Both the position numbers and the translations under genes were made by a program. Shown here one piece after another: positions 63,182-64,000 of a stretch of DNA of 64,000 nucleotides; positions within the stretch are counted from its first letter, which is position 1, and each line of letters begins with the position of its first letter. The DNA is taken from contig NZ_BNCK01000013.1 of the NCBI RefSeq assembly GCF_014656435.1, positions 17,067-81,066 on the forward strand, in the 5' to 3' direction. Under the pieces are notes generated by a model. That model saw only the letters and a program-made list of their open reading frames with translations, made no database searches and was not told the DNA's origin. Source of the stretch: Thalassotalea marina (lineage in GTDB: Bacteria; Pseudomonadota; Gammaproteobacteria; Enterobacterales; Alteromonadaceae).

Positions 63182-63724
63182 ATGAAAATGAATAAAGCAT
63201 TATTTCTAGACCGCGACGGCATTATTAATATTGACCACGGTTATGTATATCGTCAAGAAGACTTCGAATTTGTCGAGGGTATTTTTGAGCTATGTAAAGC
63301 AGCACAGCGTCTTGGTTATATTATTATTGTAATAACAAACCAGTCAGGTATTGGCAGAGGGCGCTATACAGAAGAAGATTTTCATCAACTTACGCATTGG
63401 ATGAAACAACAATTTACTCACCAGGGCGTTCATATCACTGATGTTTATTTTTGTCCGCATCACCCGACAAAAGCAAAAGGCAATTATCTAACTTCATGTG
63501 AATGTCGAAAGCCTAATCCTGGCATGGTACTTTCAGCTGCCAAAGAGCATAAAATAGATGTCAAACAAAGTATATTTGTTGGTGATAAAATATCTGACAT
63601 GCAAGCGGCAGAAGCAGCGGGTATACACAATAGAGTATTAGTAGCGAGTCATTATGATGATCACAAGCAGGTTGAAGCTCAAAGAATAGCCAAATTAAGT
63701 GATGCAATAGCATTTGTTGACTAG
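63182..63724 (+). CDS. gmhB: D-glycero-D-manno-heptose 1,7-bisphosphate 7-phosphatase
   Basis: The 180-residue HAD phosphatase acts in ADP-heptose synthesis for lipopolysaccharide. The nucleophile motif is FLDRDGIINID, motif II is VITNQSGIGRG, the zinc loop has Cys and His ligands in FCPHH and TSCECRKP, and motif IV is VGDKISDMQAA. The short upstream gap holds the SDR terminator. In many gammaproteobacteria gmhB lies just before an rRNA operon, as the promoters at the right edge suggest here. Confidence 0.93.
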   Translation: MKMNKALFLDRDGIINIDHGYVYRQEDFEFVEGIFELCKAAQRLGYIIIVITNQSGIGRGRYTEEDFHQLTHWMKQQFTHQGVHITDVYFCPHHPTKAKGNYLTSCECRKPNPGMVLSAAKEHKIDVKQSIFVGDKISDMQAAEAAGIHNRVLVASHYDDHKQVEAQRIAKLSDAIAFVD

Positions 63725-63780
63725 TTTTGTGTATAAATTAACCAAATAAACCGTTAATTCCAATTAATTGAAAAAAGGTG

Positions 63781-63816
63781 TTGACGGCGAGATAAAAATC
63801 CCTAAAATGCGCATCC
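63781..63816 (+). promoter_or_regulatory. Tandem stable-RNA promoter 1
   Basis: TTGACG (63781-63786), a 16-base spacer and TAAAAT (63803-63808) are followed at once by the GC-rich discriminator GCGCATCC. Upstream is AT-rich. GC discriminators and 16-base spacers mark growth-rate and ppGpp controlled rRNA promoters. Confidence 0.75.
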
Positions 63817-63927
63817 ACTTCTCGGGGACAAGCCAAGAAGCAGTTTTGATAAGTTTAGTTAAGTAAATACCTGACAAAACAATCAACCAAACTTGAAAAA
63901 ATAAAATAAAGTTTTTTAAGAAAAGTG

Positions 63928-63963
63928 TTGACATCAAAACTGAGATGCGTAAAATGCGCATCC
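63928..63963 (+). promoter_or_regulatory. Tandem stable-RNA promoter 2
   Basis: TTGACA (63928-63933), 16 bases, and TAAAAT (63950-63955) precede the same GCGCATCC discriminator. AT-rich sequence at 63897-63927 resembles an UP element. The transcribed DNA after both copies shares ACAAGC and TTGATAAG, so the module seems duplicated. An rRNA operon probably begins beyond 64000. Confidence 0.8.
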
Positions 63964-64000
63964 TCGCTTGAGGCAACGGCCACAAGCAACATTGATAAGC

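Noticed and set aside
63764..63985. 73-codon minus-strand frame at the right edge
   Set aside because: It lies over the two strong plus-strand promoters and their AT-rich upstream DNA; no ribosome site or protein-like composition.
63781..64000. Right-edge repeats as a CRISPR array or mobile-element end
   Set aside because: There are only two imperfect copies, each built as a complete -35/-10/discriminator promoter; no terminal inverted repeats or spacers.

Overview
The window is a stretch of AT-rich bacterial chromosome from a marine gammaproteobacterium of the order Alteromonadales, most likely Colwelliaceae (Colwellia/Thalassotalea type). That placement is inference. It rests on the trp operon lying beside rnm-yciO-scpAB-rluB, the liu leucine-degradation operon with a MerR-type LiuR, an IcmF-type fused mutase, and a large TonB-dependent receptor next to tryptophan-halogenase-like proteins. 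I see no prophage, insertion sequence, CRISPR array or tRNA gene, so the gene order looks like ordinary chromosome with one accessory carbohydrate locus.

Layout. 1-4.5 kb: the 5' end of acnB, a NarL/DesK-type two-component pair divergent from a MipA/OmpV outer-membrane protein and a lipoprotein, then two very small membrane proteins. 4.5-12.6 kb: a complete tryptophan operon on the minus strand (aroF-type DAHP synthase, trpE, trpG, trpD, fused trpCF, trpB, trpA). It is preceded by a readable attenuator: an 18-residue leader peptide with three consecutive Trp codons and a strong terminator hairpin. 12.6-21 kb: plus-strand housekeeping genes (rnm, yciO, scpA, scpB, rluB, rnd, ycgL, a lytic transglycosylase, ycgN) ending with an orphan solute-binding protein. 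21-33 kb: pntAB, an alanine/glycine-sodium symporter, a small EF-hand protein, a DEAD-box helicase coupled to an unknown zinc-site protein, a diguanylate cyclase, a KefB-like antiporter, a patatin-like lipase, and a DUF3718-type secreted protein under a c-di-GMP-I riboswitch.

33.5-43.5 kb is a coherent leucine/isovalerate pathway. The minus-strand operon liuR-liuA-liuB-liuC-liuD-liuE-scoA-scoB converts isovaleryl-CoA to acetoacetyl-CoA, and a divergent acetyl-CoA acetyltransferase finishes the route. Two matching inverted repeats (GTTTACG-N4-CGTAAAC) lie between the two units and are the probable LiuR operators.

43.7-55.5 kb is the most interesting region. A membrane protein joins a catalytically dead GH18 (chitinase-fold) periplasmic domain to a transmembrane helix, a degenerate kinase-like region and a C-terminal LytTR DNA-binding domain. 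It stands ahead of a TonB-dependent receptor, two flavin-dependent tryptophan-halogenase homologues flanking a JmjC/cupin-like oxygenase, and an intact secreted GH18 chitinase. I read it as a chitin (or related glycan) sensing and uptake locus in which a dead glycosidase serves as the receptor of a one-component, membrane-bound transcription factor.

55.5-64 kb: an unknown small protein, a LysE exporter, an AraC regulator, icmF with an AcuI/YhdH-type reductase and a short-chain dehydrogenase, gmhB, and at the right edge two tandem strong promoters with G+C-rich discriminators, as found ahead of rRNA operons. The RNA gene itself would lie outside the window.
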